A stretch of DNA of 64,000 nt from Kineosporiaceae bacterium (GCA_016713225.1 JADJPO010000001.1:1178001-1242000); one strand, 5' to 3'. Positions 35,206 to 44,542 are shown, counted from the stretch's first letter. Notes: generated from the letters alone by a model not told the origin. Translations and numbers: made by a program.

Positions 35206-35214
35206 CCCGTCCGA

Positions 35215-35243
35215 GTGCTCGGCGACCGTGAGTCGCCGAGCAC
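35215..35243 (+). terminator. Terminator hairpin after NlpC/P60 gene
   Basis: GTGCTCGGCGAC, a five-base loop CGTGA and GTCGCCGAGCAC form a perfect 12-bp stem ten bases after the stop, followed by TTCGCTGTGTG with few T residues. It is an actinomycete-style terminator. Confidence 0.8.
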
Positions 35244-35387
35244 TTCGCTGTGTGCAGGACGCCGCAGCGCCTGGTTGCCGTTGATCGCCGGCCCGCGTCC
35301 GCCCGGCAACAAAAGGTCTGGGCCGATCGAGGATCCTTCCCTACGCTGTCCCTCGATGGCGCGCAGGCGCTGCCCAGGGAGGTCTCG

Positions 35388-35612
35388 GTGCACGACGCGG
35401 TACGCAGTGTGGCCGCCGCACTCTCCAGTGCGGTGCCACCGAGTACGCGCGTGCATCACGTCGAGGCGTCGTCCCCAGGGGGGACGGCGCCTTTCGTCGT
35501 CCGGGGCAGTGGTTGGCGAGTCCTCACGCACGCAGGGATGTCTGCGGGCGCCGGGCCCGTGCGAACGGGTCGTCGACGTGACGCCACCAGCCAGGTCGGT
35601 GTCCCGAGGTAG
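35388..35612 (+). CDS. Small hypothetical protein
   Basis: A 74-codon frame from GTG 35388, five bases after AGGGAGG, ending 14 bases before the HNH gene. It has mostly G/C third positions but no recognisable domain; a middle hydrophilic stretch and a basic tail (RTGRRRDA) are present. If real it forms a unit with the HNH nuclease gene. Could be spurious. Confidence 0.4.
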   Translation: MHDAVRSVAAALSSAVPPSTRVHHVEASSPGGTAPFVVRGSGWRVLTHAGMSAGAGPVRTGRRRDATSQVGVPR

Positions 35613-35626
35613 AGGGGGTGGGCGGC

Positions 35627-36121
35627 ATGCGGACCCTGGTGCTCAATGCGGGGTACGAGCCACTCGCTGTGGTGTCGTTCCGCCGGGCCATCGTGCTGGT
35701 GCTGGCCGGTAAGGCAACGGTTCTCGCGCAGGGCGCTCACCCGGTCGTCGGGGGCACCGTCACCCTGCCCCGTCCCTCGGTGATCCTGCTGGCCCGGTAC
35801 GTACGGTCCCCGCACGGCCGTTCCGTGCCGGTGAGCCGTCGTGGCGTGCTGCGCCGGGATGCTCACCGGTGTGCCTATTGCGGCGGGCACGCGACCACCG
35901 TCGACCACGTGCAACCGCGCAGCCGGGGCGGCAAGGACACCTGGGAGAACCTGGTGGCCTGCTGTGTGGCCTGCAACAACGCCAAGGGCAACCGCACGCC
36001 GGAAGAGAAGGGCTGGGCACTGAGGGTGCGCGCCTACGCCCCTCGAGGCGCGGCCTGGCTGGTGCGGGCCGTCGACCACCGCGACCCCGCCTGGGACGAG
36101 TTCCTGCAAGAGGTCGCCTGA
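35627..36121 (+). CDS. HNH endonuclease
   Basis: A 164-residue protein with the actinobacterial HNH arrangement: MRTLVLNAGYEPLAVVSFRR at the start, zinc pair CAYCG and CVACN, catalytic VDHVQPRSRGGKDTWENLVA (His and Asn). These single-domain HNH proteins are conserved in actinomycetes and not part of a restriction system here. Start is the ATG following GAGGGGG; GTG at 35618 is an alternative. Confidence 0.85.
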   Translation: MRTLVLNAGYEPLAVVSFRRAIVLVLAGKATVLAQGAHPVVGGTVTLPRPSVILLARYVRSPHGRSVPVSRRGVLRRDAHRCAYCGGHATTVDHVQPRSRGGKDTWENLVACCVACNNAKGNRTPEEKGWALRVRAYAPRGAAWLVRAVDHRDPAWDEFLQEVA

Positions 36122-36137
36122 CCGCGAGCAACCCCCA

Positions 36138-36243
36138 CCAACCCGCTCATGCTCCGCCCAGAACTGCTCATGCTCCGCAGCGCTGCGACATATCGGTCAT
36201 GTCGACCCGATGTGTCAACCGCTGCGGAGCATGAGCAGGTTGG
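36138..36243 (+). repeat. Family A inverted-repeat element, copy A3
   Basis: This 106-bp block starts CCAACCCGCTCATGCTCCGC (36138-36157), has a second CTCATGCTCCGC at 36167-36178 and ends GCGGAGCATGAGCAGGTTGG. The interior includes TGTCAACCGC, as in the reverse-complement interior of A1. It separates the convergent HNH and UspA genes. Confidence 0.75.
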
Positions 36244-36249
36244 GGTGGT

Positions 36250-36696
36250 CTAGTCGTCGATCACGGTCGCCGGGATCACGACGACCGGGCAGTGGCTCTG
36301 CTTGAGCAGGGTCTGGGCCACCGACCCGAACAGGAAGGTGCGCACCGGTCCGCGGCCATGCGTGCCGACCACGACGAGATCGGCGTCCTTGGAGGCTGCC
36401 ACCAGGGCGTCGGCCGCGCTGGCCTGCACCACGACGTGCGCCACGTCAGGGCGGCTGTCGAGGCCGGCGAAGGCCTTCTCGAGTGCCTGCTCCTGCATCG
36501 CACGAGCGTGCTGTTCGAGGCTCTGACCCTCCTGGGGGCCGGAGTGGGACGGACCCAGCGTGGAGTGTTCCAGGCCCCACGTAGTGATCAATTCGAGCGT
36601 CGAGCCGCGACGGACGGCCTCCTGGGCAGCCCAGGTCAACGCCTGCTGACTGCTCTCGCTGTCGTCGACGCCGACGGCGATCACCGAACGAGTCAT
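36250..36696 (-). CDS. Universal stress protein (UspA family)
   Basis: A 148-residue protein of the ATP-binding UspA class: SVIAVGVDDSESSQQALTWA at the N-terminus and the G-x2-G-x9-G-S motif GTHGRGPVRTFLFGS near the end. ATG at 36696 follows AAAGGAAGG. Such proteins raise survival in stress or dormancy. Single gene, convergent with HNH across repeat A3. Confidence 0.9.
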   Translation of the reverse strand: MTRSVIAVGVDDSESSQQALTWAAQEAVRRGSTLELITTWGLEHSTLGPSHSGPQEGQSLEQHARAMQEQALEKAFAGLDSRPDVAHVVVQASAADALVAASKDADLVVVGTHGRGPVRTFLFGSVAQTLLKQSHCPVVVIPATVIDD

Positions 36697-36883
36697 GAAG
36701 GCCTTCCTTTCGAGGCAGGGAGGCGAACGGTGCGAAACCGGAGGCCGCCATGTGGTTTTGTCATCACCGTGAGGCCTTTGCCTGCCCGGATGAAGAGGAC
36801 CAAAGCCGCTCACGTGCGGCGTTATCGCCTAGATAAGCAGGAGGACTTCTCGTGTTCATCTACCGACGAGTAACCTTATCCCC

Positions 36884-37315
36884 ATGGCGAGTGTGAGTGC
36901 AGAGATCGAGATCGCGGCGGCCCCCGAGAAGGTCTGGGCGGTGATGATGGACCCGGCGCAGTTCAGTGCCTGGATCGACAATCACCAGGGATTCATCGGT
37001 GAGCCCCCGACCGCGCTGGCGCCCGGAATGGCCTTCGGCCAGCGGATGCGGGTCATGGGCATGCCGGCCGAGTTGCGCTGGACGGTCGACGGCCTGGAGG
37101 AGCCACGCCGGCTGGTGCTGCAGGGCGTGGGCCCCATGGGGATCAACCTCACCGCCACGCAGCAGCTGAACGCCAGCGACGCCGGCACCGCGGTGTCCAT
37201 GACGTATGAGTTCAAGGGCGCGGCCGTGTTCGCCGTGGCCGGTCAGCTGCAGCGTGAGGTGGGCGACAGCCTGCGTACCAGCCTGGCCAAGCTCAAGTCG
37301 TTGCTCGAGAGCTGA
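36884..37315 (+). CDS. SRPBCC family protein
   Basis: A 143-residue START-like protein: VSAEIEIAAAPEKVWAVMMDP, followed by strands and the C-terminal helix LQREVGDSLRTSLAKLKSLL. It resembles polyketide cyclase/CoxG-like carriers; ligand unknown. A TAACCT -10 element lies seven bases before the ATG and there is no Shine-Dalgarno, so a leaderless message is likely. It overlaps the TetR gene 3' end by 23 bases on the opposite strand. Confidence 0.8.
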   Translation: MASVSAEIEIAAAPEKVWAVMMDPAQFSAWIDNHQGFIGEPPTALAPGMAFGQRMRVMGMPAELRWTVDGLEEPRRLVLQGVGPMGINLTATQQLNASDAGTAVSMTYEFKGAAVFAVAGQLQREVGDSLRTSLAKLKSLLES

Positions 37316-37967
37316 CCCTCCGCGACGTCGGCTGCGCGCCGAGGGCCGGCAGGGTCTCGGCGAGCAGCGTGACCAGCGTGCGGCTCAGCAGGGTGTGCGT
37401 CTGCTCGCGGGTCAGTGACCCGCGGACGAGCCACTCCACGCCGCTGCTGCGGCCGAAGGCGACGTACGCCCGCAGGACGGCGCGCCGTTGCAGGTCGGTG
37501 GCTGCCCCGGAACCCGCCGGGGTGTCAGGGGTCGTGCCCGCGAGCCGCAGGATGACCTCGACGGTGGCCTCGTCGCCCTCGGCGATCACCGCGGCGACGT
37601 CCGGTGTGCGCCCGGGACCGCCGGCACCGATCGCGGCCAGCCAGGCCCGGCTGTGCCGCGCGACGGCGTCCAGGAACCAGGTGACGGCGCTGTCCACCCG
37701 GGTGGCCAGATCGGCCTCGTCGGACGCCGGGATGGCAGCGTCGGGCAGGGTGACCATCACCCGAACGACCTCGAGGTAGAGGTCCTTCTTGGTGCCGAAG
37801 TAGTGGTTGACCAGGCCGCGGGCCACTCCGGCCGCAGCGGCGATGTCGGCCGTCGAGACGTCGTCGTAGCCACGCTCACCGAACAGCCGGACGGCGCAGC
37901 CGAGGATCTGACGTCGTCGCGCGTCCGGTTCCCATCGTTCTCGACGCCGCTCCGCCGTCGAGTTCAT
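37293..37967 (-). CDS. TetR-family transcriptional regulator
   Basis: A 224-residue repressor with the TetR N-terminal domain: RRRQILGCAVRLFGERGYDDVSTADIAAAAGVARGLVNHYFG. The C-terminal ligand domain is unclassified. The ATG overlaps the GMC oxidoreductase stop, so regulator and oxidase are co-translated. The two operator-like sites upstream of the GMC gene are likely targets, implying control of the divergent beta-oxidation operon by an acyl-CoA or sterol-type ligand (inference). Confidence 0.85.
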   Translation of the reverse strand: MNSTAERRRERWEPDARRRQILGCAVRLFGERGYDDVSTADIAAAAGVARGLVNHYFGTKKDLYLEVVRVMVTLPDAAIPASDEADLATRVDSAVTWFLDAVARHSRAWLAAIGAGGPGRTPDVAAVIAEGDEATVEVILRLAGTTPDTPAGSGAATDLQRRAVLRAYVAFGRSSGVEWLVRGSLTREQTHTLLSRTLVTLLAETLPALGAQPTSRRVSSRATT

Positions 37968-39817
37968 GGCCGCTGCCGGCGCTCGAGCCGCGGCACCTGC
38001 AGCGCTGCGGGAGCGTGTGCCGGCACCGTGGGACGGTGCGGTGCCACCGGGTCGAGCCGGCGATAGGGCTCACCGAGTGCCGGTCTCGGGTCCGGGTCGC
38101 CGCGATTGGGCCACAGCGACATGGCGCGCTCGGCCTGGGCAGTGATGGTCAGCGCCGGGTTGACCCCCAGGTTCGCCGAGATCGCGGAGCCGTCGGCCAC
38201 GTGCAGCCCGGGGTGGCCGAACAACCGCTGGTAGCCGTCGACCACACCGTCCGCGGGGCCGGCTCCGATCGGGCAGCCACCGATGAAATGGGCCGTCATC
38301 GGTCGGTTGATCAGCGTGGTGATCGAGCCGCCGGGCACGCCGTCCAGGACGCGCGCAGCAGCTCGGGTGGCCTGGTGCGCCACGGGAATCCAGGTCGGAT
38401 TCGGTTCCCCCACGCCCTGCTTCGTGACCAGGCGACGGGTCGACGTGCCGGGCAGCAGGCGCCCCCACACCGCCGCGAGACGGCGTCGGCGGGTGTACGT
38501 CGTGAGCGAGTTGTCGAGGGTTTGCATGGTCAGCAGCACCACGATCTGTTCCGACCATCGCCGGGGCAGGACGATCCGCGCCAGGTTCCGGGGGTGGCGC
38601 AGCACCGCGGCGATCTCGCGGCGGCGCACCCGTCGGCCGTCAGCGGGGTCAACCAACGCGCTGGTCAGCAGGGCGAGCAGATTGCTGCCGTGGCCGTGAC
38701 GCACCGGCTCGATGTGGGTCACCTCGTCCGGGTGGATCGAGGAGGTGATCGCCACTCCGCGCGAATAGTCGTGCTCGCGGTCACGGCGTGAGGCATGGAC
38801 GGCGCGTGCCCCGGTGAGTGCCTCCGAGTTGCTGCGGGTGAGCTCGCCGAGTCGCGGTGAGAGCCGGGGCAGGTGCCCCTCGTCGCGCAGGTGGTGCAGC
38901 AGGCGCTGCGTGCCCAGCGCTGACGCGGCGAAGATGACCTGCTGGGCGGTGATGACGCGTTCCCGGCGCTCGCCGGTCCGGCCGACCAGGCCCGAGAGGC
39001 GTTCTCGCCGTGAGGCGTCGGAGGCCACGGTGGTCACCTCGTAGCCGGCGGTCGGGTCGTCGGGGTCGCGGGGCCGGACGCCGCGCACCGTCGTCATCGG
39101 GTGCACGCGTGCGCCCGCGGCCTCGGCCAGGTACAGGTAGTTCTTCACGGTGGTGTTCTTGGCCCCGTGCCGACAGCCGGTCATGCACTCCCCGCAGTGT
39201 CGGCAGGTGCGCCGTGCCGGTCCGGCCCCGCCGAAGTACGGGTCGGCGACCTCGCGCCCCCCGGCGGCCTCGTGCGCGGCGAGATCGTCACCGTCGTCCG
39301 GCAGGTCGGCGAACAGCACGCCGACCGGGGTGCGCCGGTAGGTGTCGGCCGCCCCGAGCTCGGCAGCGACCTGCTGCATCACCCGGTCGGCCGGCGTGGT
39401 CACGGGGTTCTCGGCCACCCCCAGCATGCGCGAGGCCTGGTCGTAGTGCGGTGCGAGCTCGGCCCGCCAGTCGGTGAGGTGAGCCCATTGCCGATCGCGG
39501 TAGAAGGCCTCGGGTGGGCGGTAGAGGGTGTTGGCGTAGTTCAGCGACCCACCCCCGACACCGGCGCCACTGAGCACGAAGATGTCGCTGAGCAACGTCA
39601 TGCGCAAGACGCCGTGGCAGCCCAGGGCGGGCGCCCAGAGGTAGTCGCGCAGTCGCCACGACGTGCGGGCGTGCTCGTGATCGGCGAAGCGCCGTCCGGC
39701 CTCGAGGACCCCGACCCGGTAGCCCTTCTCGGTCAGTCGCAGCGCTGCGACGCTGCCGCCGAACCCCGAGCCGATGACCACGACGTCGTAGTCGAAGTCG
39801 TGCCGCTCGTCGGTCAT
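37964..39817 (-). CDS. GMC-type FAD oxidoreductase (cholesterol oxidase-like)
   Basis: A 617-residue flavoprotein. The FAD Rossmann motif GSGFGGS occupies residues 16-22, and VGVLEAGRRF follows. CRHCGECMTGCRHGAKNT, a cysteine-rich block, and NYLYLAEAAGA match the ChoD-like subgroup of mycobacteria. The C-terminal GMC part has FIGGCPIGAGP and GLHVADGSAISANLGVNPALT. Its substrate is probably a sterol, alcohol or lipid; catalysis is not proven even for ChoD. Start ATG at 39817; the frame continues upstream without family support. Confidence 0.85.
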   Translation of the reverse strand: MTDERHDFDYDVVVIGSGFGGSVAALRLTEKGYRVGVLEAGRRFADHEHARTSWRLRDYLWAPALGCHGVLRMTLLSDIFVLSGAGVGGGSLNYANTLYRPPEAFYRDRQWAHLTDWRAELAPHYDQASRMLGVAENPVTTPADRVMQQVAAELGAADTYRRTPVGVLFADLPDDGDDLAAHEAAGGREVADPYFGGAGPARRTCRHCGECMTGCRHGAKNTTVKNYLYLAEAAGARVHPMTTVRGVRPRDPDDPTAGYEVTTVASDASRRERLSGLVGRTGERRERVITAQQVIFAASALGTQRLLHHLRDEGHLPRLSPRLGELTRSNSEALTGARAVHASRRDREHDYSRGVAITSSIHPDEVTHIEPVRHGHGSNLLALLTSALVDPADGRRVRRREIAAVLRHPRNLARIVLPRRWSEQIVVLLTMQTLDNSLTTYTRRRRLAAVWGRLLPGTSTRRLVTKQGVGEPNPTWIPVAHQATRAAARVLDGVPGGSITTLINRPMTAHFIGGCPIGAGPADGVVDGYQRLFGHPGLHVADGSAISANLGVNPALTITAQAERAMSLWPNRGDPDPRPALGEPYRRLDPVAPHRPTVPAHAPAALQVPRLERRQRP

Positions 39818-39836
39818 GGGCCGACGGTGCCACTGC

Positions 39837-39855
39837 TGTTGGCGTCGCGTCAACA
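39837..39855. promoter_or_regulatory. TetR operator-like site 1
   Basis: TGTTGGCGTCGCGTCAACA has inverted ends TGTTG and CAACA, close to the GMC start. Read on the other strand it matches site 2 in 15 of 17 positions. Confidence 0.55.
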
Positions 39856-39893
39856 AAGTCAGGCGGCGAGGGCAGGAGGAGGGCCGCGTCCTA

Positions 39894-39910
39894 TTGACAC
39901 GTCGCCAACA
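39894..39910. promoter_or_regulatory. TetR operator-like site 2
   Basis: TTGACACGTCGCCAACA is an inverted near-copy of site 1, 18 bases before the acyl-CoA dehydrogenase ATG. Two matching sites, one beside each divergent gene, suggest joint repression. Confidence 0.55.
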
Positions 39911-39927
39911 ACGGTCACCATGGTGGC

Positions 39928-41106
39928 ATGGCTGCCCCCCTCGCGTACCGCTCGCCCTGGCGCACCCGAGAGCACGACGACCTCGCCGATCTGGTCCGTA
40001 CCTTCTTCACCAAGGAGGTCGTACCCACTCACCCCGTGGCCGAGAAGCAGGGCCATCCCGACCCGCAGCTGTATCGGCGAGCCGGTGAGCTGGGCCTGCT
40101 CGGGCTGGCAGTGCCCGAGGCCTACGGTGGTGGGGGTGGCACCTTCGCCCACGAAGCGGTGTTGTTCGAACAACAGACCCGCTGCCTGGACGGCTCACTC
40201 GGTCTGGGCGTTCACACCGGCATCGTGATGGGCTACGTGGCCGACTACGGCACCGAGGAGCAGAAACAGCGCTGGCTGCCCCGGCTGTGCAGCGGCGAAC
40301 TGGTCGGGTCGATCGCGATGACCGAACCCGGCGGTGGCTCGGATCTGCAGTCGATCCGCACCCACGCCGTGCGGGCCGAGGACGGTACCGGCGACTACCT
40401 GGTGAACGGATCGAAGACCTTCATCACCAACGGGTTCCTGGCGGGCCTGGTGGTGCTCGCGGTCAAGACCGACACGAGCCAGCGGGCCTCGGGCATCTCA
40501 CTGCTGGTCTGCGAGGTCGGCCAGAACGGGCACGAGGTGGCCGGGTTCCGCCGGGGCCGGGTGCTGGACAAGATCGGCCTACACAGCAATGACACCGCCG
40601 AGCTGTTCTTCGACGACCTGCGGGTGCCGGCCGCCAACCTGCTCGGTCCCTCCGAGGGCCTCGGCTTCGCGCAGATGATGCAGCAGCTGCCGCAGGAACG
40701 GCTGGTGGTCTCGGTGGCGGCCGTGGCGGCGATGGAGATCGCGCTCGATCTGACGGTCGCCTACGCCAAGGAGCGCACCGCCTTCGGCAAGACGCTCATG
40801 GAGCAACAGAACACCCGATTCGTCCTGGCCGAGTGTGCCGCCACCGCGCGGGCGGCGCGGACCATGCTCGACGACTGCATCGCCAGGCACGTGGCCGGTG
40901 AACTCGACGTGGCGACCGCCGCGATGGCCAAATTCTGGCTCACCGATGCCCAGTGCCGGGTGATCGACGCCTGCCTGCAGATCTTCGGCGGCTACGGCTA
41001 CACCACCGAGTACCCGATCGCCCGGCTCTACGCCGACGCGCGGGTGCAGAAGATCTATGCCGGCACCAACGAGATCATGAAGGAGTTGGTGGCTCGTGCG
41101 CTCTGA
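39928..41106 (+). CDS. Acyl-CoA dehydrogenase
   Basis: A 392-residue FAD enzyme catalysing alpha,beta-dehydrogenation of acyl-CoA. It has SIAMTEPGGGSDLQSI, VNGSKTFITNGFLAGLVV, ERTAFGKTLMEQQNTRF, QIFGGYGYTTEYPIARLYAD and the catalytic Glu in GTNEIMKEL. The gene heads an operon with thiolase (11-base overlap) and FadB-type enzyme. A role in fatty acid or lipid-side-chain beta-oxidation follows. Confidence 0.92.
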   Translation: MAAPLAYRSPWRTREHDDLADLVRTFFTKEVVPTHPVAEKQGHPDPQLYRRAGELGLLGLAVPEAYGGGGGTFAHEAVLFEQQTRCLDGSLGLGVHTGIVMGYVADYGTEEQKQRWLPRLCSGELVGSIAMTEPGGGSDLQSIRTHAVRAEDGTGDYLVNGSKTFITNGFLAGLVVLAVKTDTSQRASGISLLVCEVGQNGHEVAGFRRGRVLDKIGLHSNDTAELFFDDLRVPAANLLGPSEGLGFAQMMQQLPQERLVVSVAAVAAMEIALDLTVAYAKERTAFGKTLMEQQNTRFVLAECAATARAARTMLDDCIARHVAGELDVATAAMAKFWLTDAQCRVIDACLQIFGGYGYTTEYPIARLYADARVQKIYAGTNEIMKELVARAL

Positions 41107-42310
41107 GGCCTACATCTACGACACCCTGCGGACGCCGCGTGGTCGCGGCCGGGCCGGCGGCGCGTTGTACGGCGTCAAGCCGATCACGTTGCTGGTCGAC
41201 CTGCTGCACGAGCTGCAGCGCCGCAACCCGGGGCTGGACCCCGCCCGGATCGAGGACGTCATCCTCGGGGTGGTCTCGCCGGTCGGTGACCAGGGCGGGG
41301 TGATCCCACGGGCCGCGGCCGTGGCGGCCGGTCTGCCCGACAGCGTGGCCGGGTTGCAGCTGGACCGGTTCTGCGCCAGCGGTTTGGAGGCGGTCAACGT
41401 GGCTGCCCAGAAGGTGCGCTCGGGATGGGAACAGCTGATCGTCGCGGGCGGGGTCGAGAGCATGTCCCGGGTGCCGATGGGGTCGGACGGCGGTGCCTGG
41501 GTGCTCGACCCGGAGACCAACTACGACACCTACTTCGTGCCACAGGGCATCAGCGCCGACCTCATTGCGACCACCGAGGGCTTTACCCGCGCGGAGTGTG
41601 ACGGCTACGCCCTGCAATCCCAGGAGCGTGCCGCGAAGGCCTGGGCCGGAGGGTATTTCGCCCGGTCGGTGGTGCCGGTGCGCGATCGTAACGGGGTGGT
41701 CGTGCTCGATCGCGACGAGCACCTGAGGCCCGAGACGACCATGGACTCGTTGGCCGCGTTGAAGCCGGCCTTCGCGGGCCTGGGGCAGGCCGGTGGCTTC
41801 GATGCCGTGGCGCTGCAGAAATACCACTGGCTCGAACGCATCGATCACGTGCACACCCCGGGCAACTCTTCCGGCATCGTCGACGGCGCGGCGTTGGTGC
41901 TGGTGGGCAGCGAGCAGATCGGGGTCGAGCTCGGTCTGACGCCGCGGGCGCGGATCGTGGCCGCCGCGGTCACCGCCACAGAGCCGACCATCATGCTGAC
42001 CGGGCCGACGCCTGCGGCGCGAAAGGTCTTGGCACTAGCCGGTTTACAGGTGAGCGACATCGACCTGTTCGAGTTGAACGAGGCCTTCTCGGCCGTCGTC
42101 CTGAAGTTCGCCAAGGACCTGTCCATCCCGATGGACATCCTGAACGTCAACGGCGGGGCCATCGCCATGGGCCATCCGTTGGGGGCCACCGGAGCGATGC
42201 TCCTGGGCACGGCCGTCGACGAACTCGAGCGCCGGGATGCCCGCCGCGCGCTGGTGACCCTGTGTATCGGTGGCGGCATGGGCGTGGCGACCATCGTGGA
42301 GCGTGTGTGA
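41096..42310 (+). CDS. fadA: Acetyl-CoA acyltransferase (thiolase)
   Basis: A 404-residue thiolase cleaving 3-ketoacyl-CoA. The nucleophile Cys lies in LDRFCASGLEAVN, the His in NVNGGAIAMGHPLGATGA, and the second Cys in TLCIGGGMG. The arrangement with the following FadB-like protein is that of a fatty-acid oxidation complex. GTG start within the dehydrogenase 3' end. Confidence 0.92.
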   Translation: MRSEAYIYDTLRTPRGRGRAGGALYGVKPITLLVDLLHELQRRNPGLDPARIEDVILGVVSPVGDQGGVIPRAAAVAAGLPDSVAGLQLDRFCASGLEAVNVAAQKVRSGWEQLIVAGGVESMSRVPMGSDGGAWVLDPETNYDTYFVPQGISADLIATTEGFTRAECDGYALQSQERAAKAWAGGYFARSVVPVRDRNGVVVLDRDEHLRPETTMDSLAALKPAFAGLGQAGGFDAVALQKYHWLERIDHVHTPGNSSGIVDGAALVLVGSEQIGVELGLTPRARIVAAAVTATEPTIMLTGPTPAARKVLALAGLQVSDIDLFELNEAFSAVVLKFAKDLSIPMDILNVNGGAIAMGHPLGATGAMLLGTAVDELERRDARRALVTLCIGGGMGVATIVERV

Positions 42311-44520
42311 TGAACCTGACCGGCCAGATCGGCGCGGTGCGCTACGAGCGGGACGACGACGGCATCGTCACGCTCACCCTGGACGACCCCGCCGCCTCGG
42401 CGAACACCATGAACCAGGCCTACGAGGCCGGCATGGCCGCAGCCCTGGATCGGTTGACGGCTGACATCGCCGCGGGCGAGGTGGCCGGGGTCATCGTCAC
42501 CAGTGCGAAGAAGACCTTCTTCGCCGGGGGCGACATCCCGGCGATGATGGCCGCCGGGCCCGAACACGCCGTGCAGTTGACCGCACAGCTGGGCCGGTTG
42601 AAGTCGCAGTTGCGCCGGCTCGAGACCTGCGGTCGCCCGGTGGTCGCGGCGATCAACGGCACGGCCCTGGGTGGCGGGTTCGAGATCGCCCTGGCCTGCC
42701 ACCACCGCATCGTCCTGGAGCATCCGGCGACCCGGATCGGCCTGCCCGAGGTGACCCTGGGACTGCTGCCCGGTGCCGGCGGGGTCACCCGCACCGTGCG
42801 CATGCTCGGCATCACCGATGCGCTGATGACGGTGCTGCTCGAGGGTCGCCGGTTCCCGGTGCGCCGGGCCGCCGAGCTCGGTCTGGTGGACGACGTCGTC
42901 ACGACGCCCGAGGCGATGATGGCTGCCGCTCGGGCCTGGATCGCGGCGAACCCGAACGCGGCTCAGCCCTGGGACTCGAAGGGCTACCGGATCCCCGGTG
43001 GCACGCCGTCCACCCCGGCTCTGGCCGCGAACCTGCCCGCCTACCCGGCCAATCTGCGCAAGCGTCTCGCCGGGGCGCCACTTCCCGCCCCGAAGGCGAT
43101 CATGGCGGCGGCCGTCGAGGGTGCCCAGGTGGACGTCGACACCGCGCTGGCCATCGAGACCCGCTATTTCGTCTCGCTGGCGATCGGGCAGACCTCGACC
43201 AACATGATGAAGGCCTTCTTCGTCGACCTGCAGACGATCACCAAGGGCGCCGCGCGCCCGGCGGGGTTCGAGCGGTGGCGGCCGCAGCGGGTGGCGGTGC
43301 TCGGCGCCGGGATGATGGGTGCCGGGATCGCCTACGCCTTCGCCGCGGTCGGGGTGGACGTCGTGCTCAAGGACGTCACCGGCGAGAGCGCCGCGCGAGG
43401 CAAGGGGTACAGCGAGAAGCTGGTGGCCAAGGCCGTCGACCGTGGCCGGATGGACGCCGCGGCCGCGCAGGCGCTGCTGGCCCGGATCACCCCCACCGCC
43501 GAGGTGGCCGACCTGGCCGGGTGCGACCTGGTGGTCGAGGCGGTGTTCGAGGACCCCGGGCTCAAACGGCAGGTGTTCGGCGAGGTGGTGGGCCTGCTGG
43601 CACCCGATGCGCTGCTGGCCTCGAACACCTCGACGCTGCCGATCACGGACCTGGCTCACGGCGTCGACCGCCCCGAGGACTTCATCGGCCTGCACTTCTT
43701 CTCGCCGGTCGACAAGATGCCCCTGGTCGAGATCGTGGTCGGTGAACGCACCGGGGATGCCGCCCTGGCCAGGGCGTTCGACGTCGTCCAGCTGATCCGT
43801 AAGACGCCCATCGTGGTGAACGACTCCCGCGGGTTCTTCACCAGCCGGGTGATCGGGGCGTTCCTGGACGAGGCCGTGGGCATGCTCGCCGAGGGGGTAC
43901 ACCCGCAGACCATCGAACAGGCGGCGCTGCAGGCCGGGTACCCGACCGGTCCGCTGGCGCTCACCGATGAGGTGAGCCTGACCCTGACCCGGCACATCCG
44001 GGCCGCCTTCGCCGCGGCGGCCGCCGCCGAGGGCACGTCGTTCCCCGCACGGGCCTCGCATGCGGTGATCGACCGATTGGTCGAGGAGTTCGCGCGGCCC
44101 GGCCGGGCCGGGCGGGCCGGGTTCTACGACTACGGCGAGGACGGCGCCCGTCGGGGACTGTGGCCGGGACTGGTCGAGCACTTCCCGCCGCGCCCCGCCG
44201 TGTTGGCCGGTCGCGAGGGCGCCGACGACATCCCGTTCGTCGACCTGCAGGAGCGCATGCTGTTCGCCGAGGCGATCGATTCGGTGAACTGCCTGGACGA
44301 AGGAGTGCTGCGTTCGGTGGCCGAAGGCAACATCGGATCACTGCTGGGCATCGGCTTCCCGTCGTGGACCGGTGGTGTGCTGCAGTACATCGAGGGGTAT
44401 CCCGGCGGTGTCGCCGGCTTCGTCGCCAGGGCTCACGCTCTGGCCGCCCGGTACGGCGAGCGCTTCGTCCCCCCGGCCTCGCTCGTCGCGCGCGTGGCTC
44501 CGTCGGCTTCAGCTGGGTGA
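42310..44520 (+). CDS. fadB: 3-Hydroxyacyl-CoA dehydrogenase/enoyl-CoA hydratase fusion
   Basis: A 736-residue multifunctional enzyme. The N-terminal crotonase domain has GTALGGGFEIALACHHR and GLPEVTLGLLPGAGGVT with the two catalytic Glu. The NAD domain begins VAVLGAGMMGAGIAYAFA, and the catalytic His is in LHFFSPVDKMPLVEI. The final 3-HCDH C domain is present twice in part. It hydrates enoyl-CoA and oxidises the product. ATG overlaps the thiolase stop by one base. Confidence 0.92.
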   Translation: MNLTGQIGAVRYERDDDGIVTLTLDDPAASANTMNQAYEAGMAAALDRLTADIAAGEVAGVIVTSAKKTFFAGGDIPAMMAAGPEHAVQLTAQLGRLKSQLRRLETCGRPVVAAINGTALGGGFEIALACHHRIVLEHPATRIGLPEVTLGLLPGAGGVTRTVRMLGITDALMTVLLEGRRFPVRRAAELGLVDDVVTTPEAMMAAARAWIAANPNAAQPWDSKGYRIPGGTPSTPALAANLPAYPANLRKRLAGAPLPAPKAIMAAAVEGAQVDVDTALAIETRYFVSLAIGQTSTNMMKAFFVDLQTITKGAARPAGFERWRPQRVAVLGAGMMGAGIAYAFAAVGVDVVLKDVTGESAARGKGYSEKLVAKAVDRGRMDAAAAQALLARITPTAEVADLAGCDLVVEAVFEDPGLKRQVFGEVVGLLAPDALLASNTSTLPITDLAHGVDRPEDFIGLHFFSPVDKMPLVEIVVGERTGDAALARAFDVVQLIRKTPIVVNDSRGFFTSRVIGAFLDEAVGMLAEGVHPQTIEQAALQAGYPTGPLALTDEVSLTLTRHIRAAFAAAAAAEGTSFPARASHAVIDRLVEEFARPGRAGRAGFYDYGEDGARRGLWPGLVEHFPPRPAVLAGREGADDIPFVDLQERMLFAEAIDSVNCLDEGVLRSVAEGNIGSLLGIGFPSWTGGVLQYIEGYPGGVAGFVARAHALAARYGERFVPPASLVARVAPSASAG

Positions 44521-44542
44521 GGCATCGCCCGATAGCAGCCGT

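Noticed and set aside
41845..44181. 778-residue reverse-strand open frame
   Set aside because: It lies opposite thiolase and fadB, whose products are clear; composition is that of an antisense shadow.
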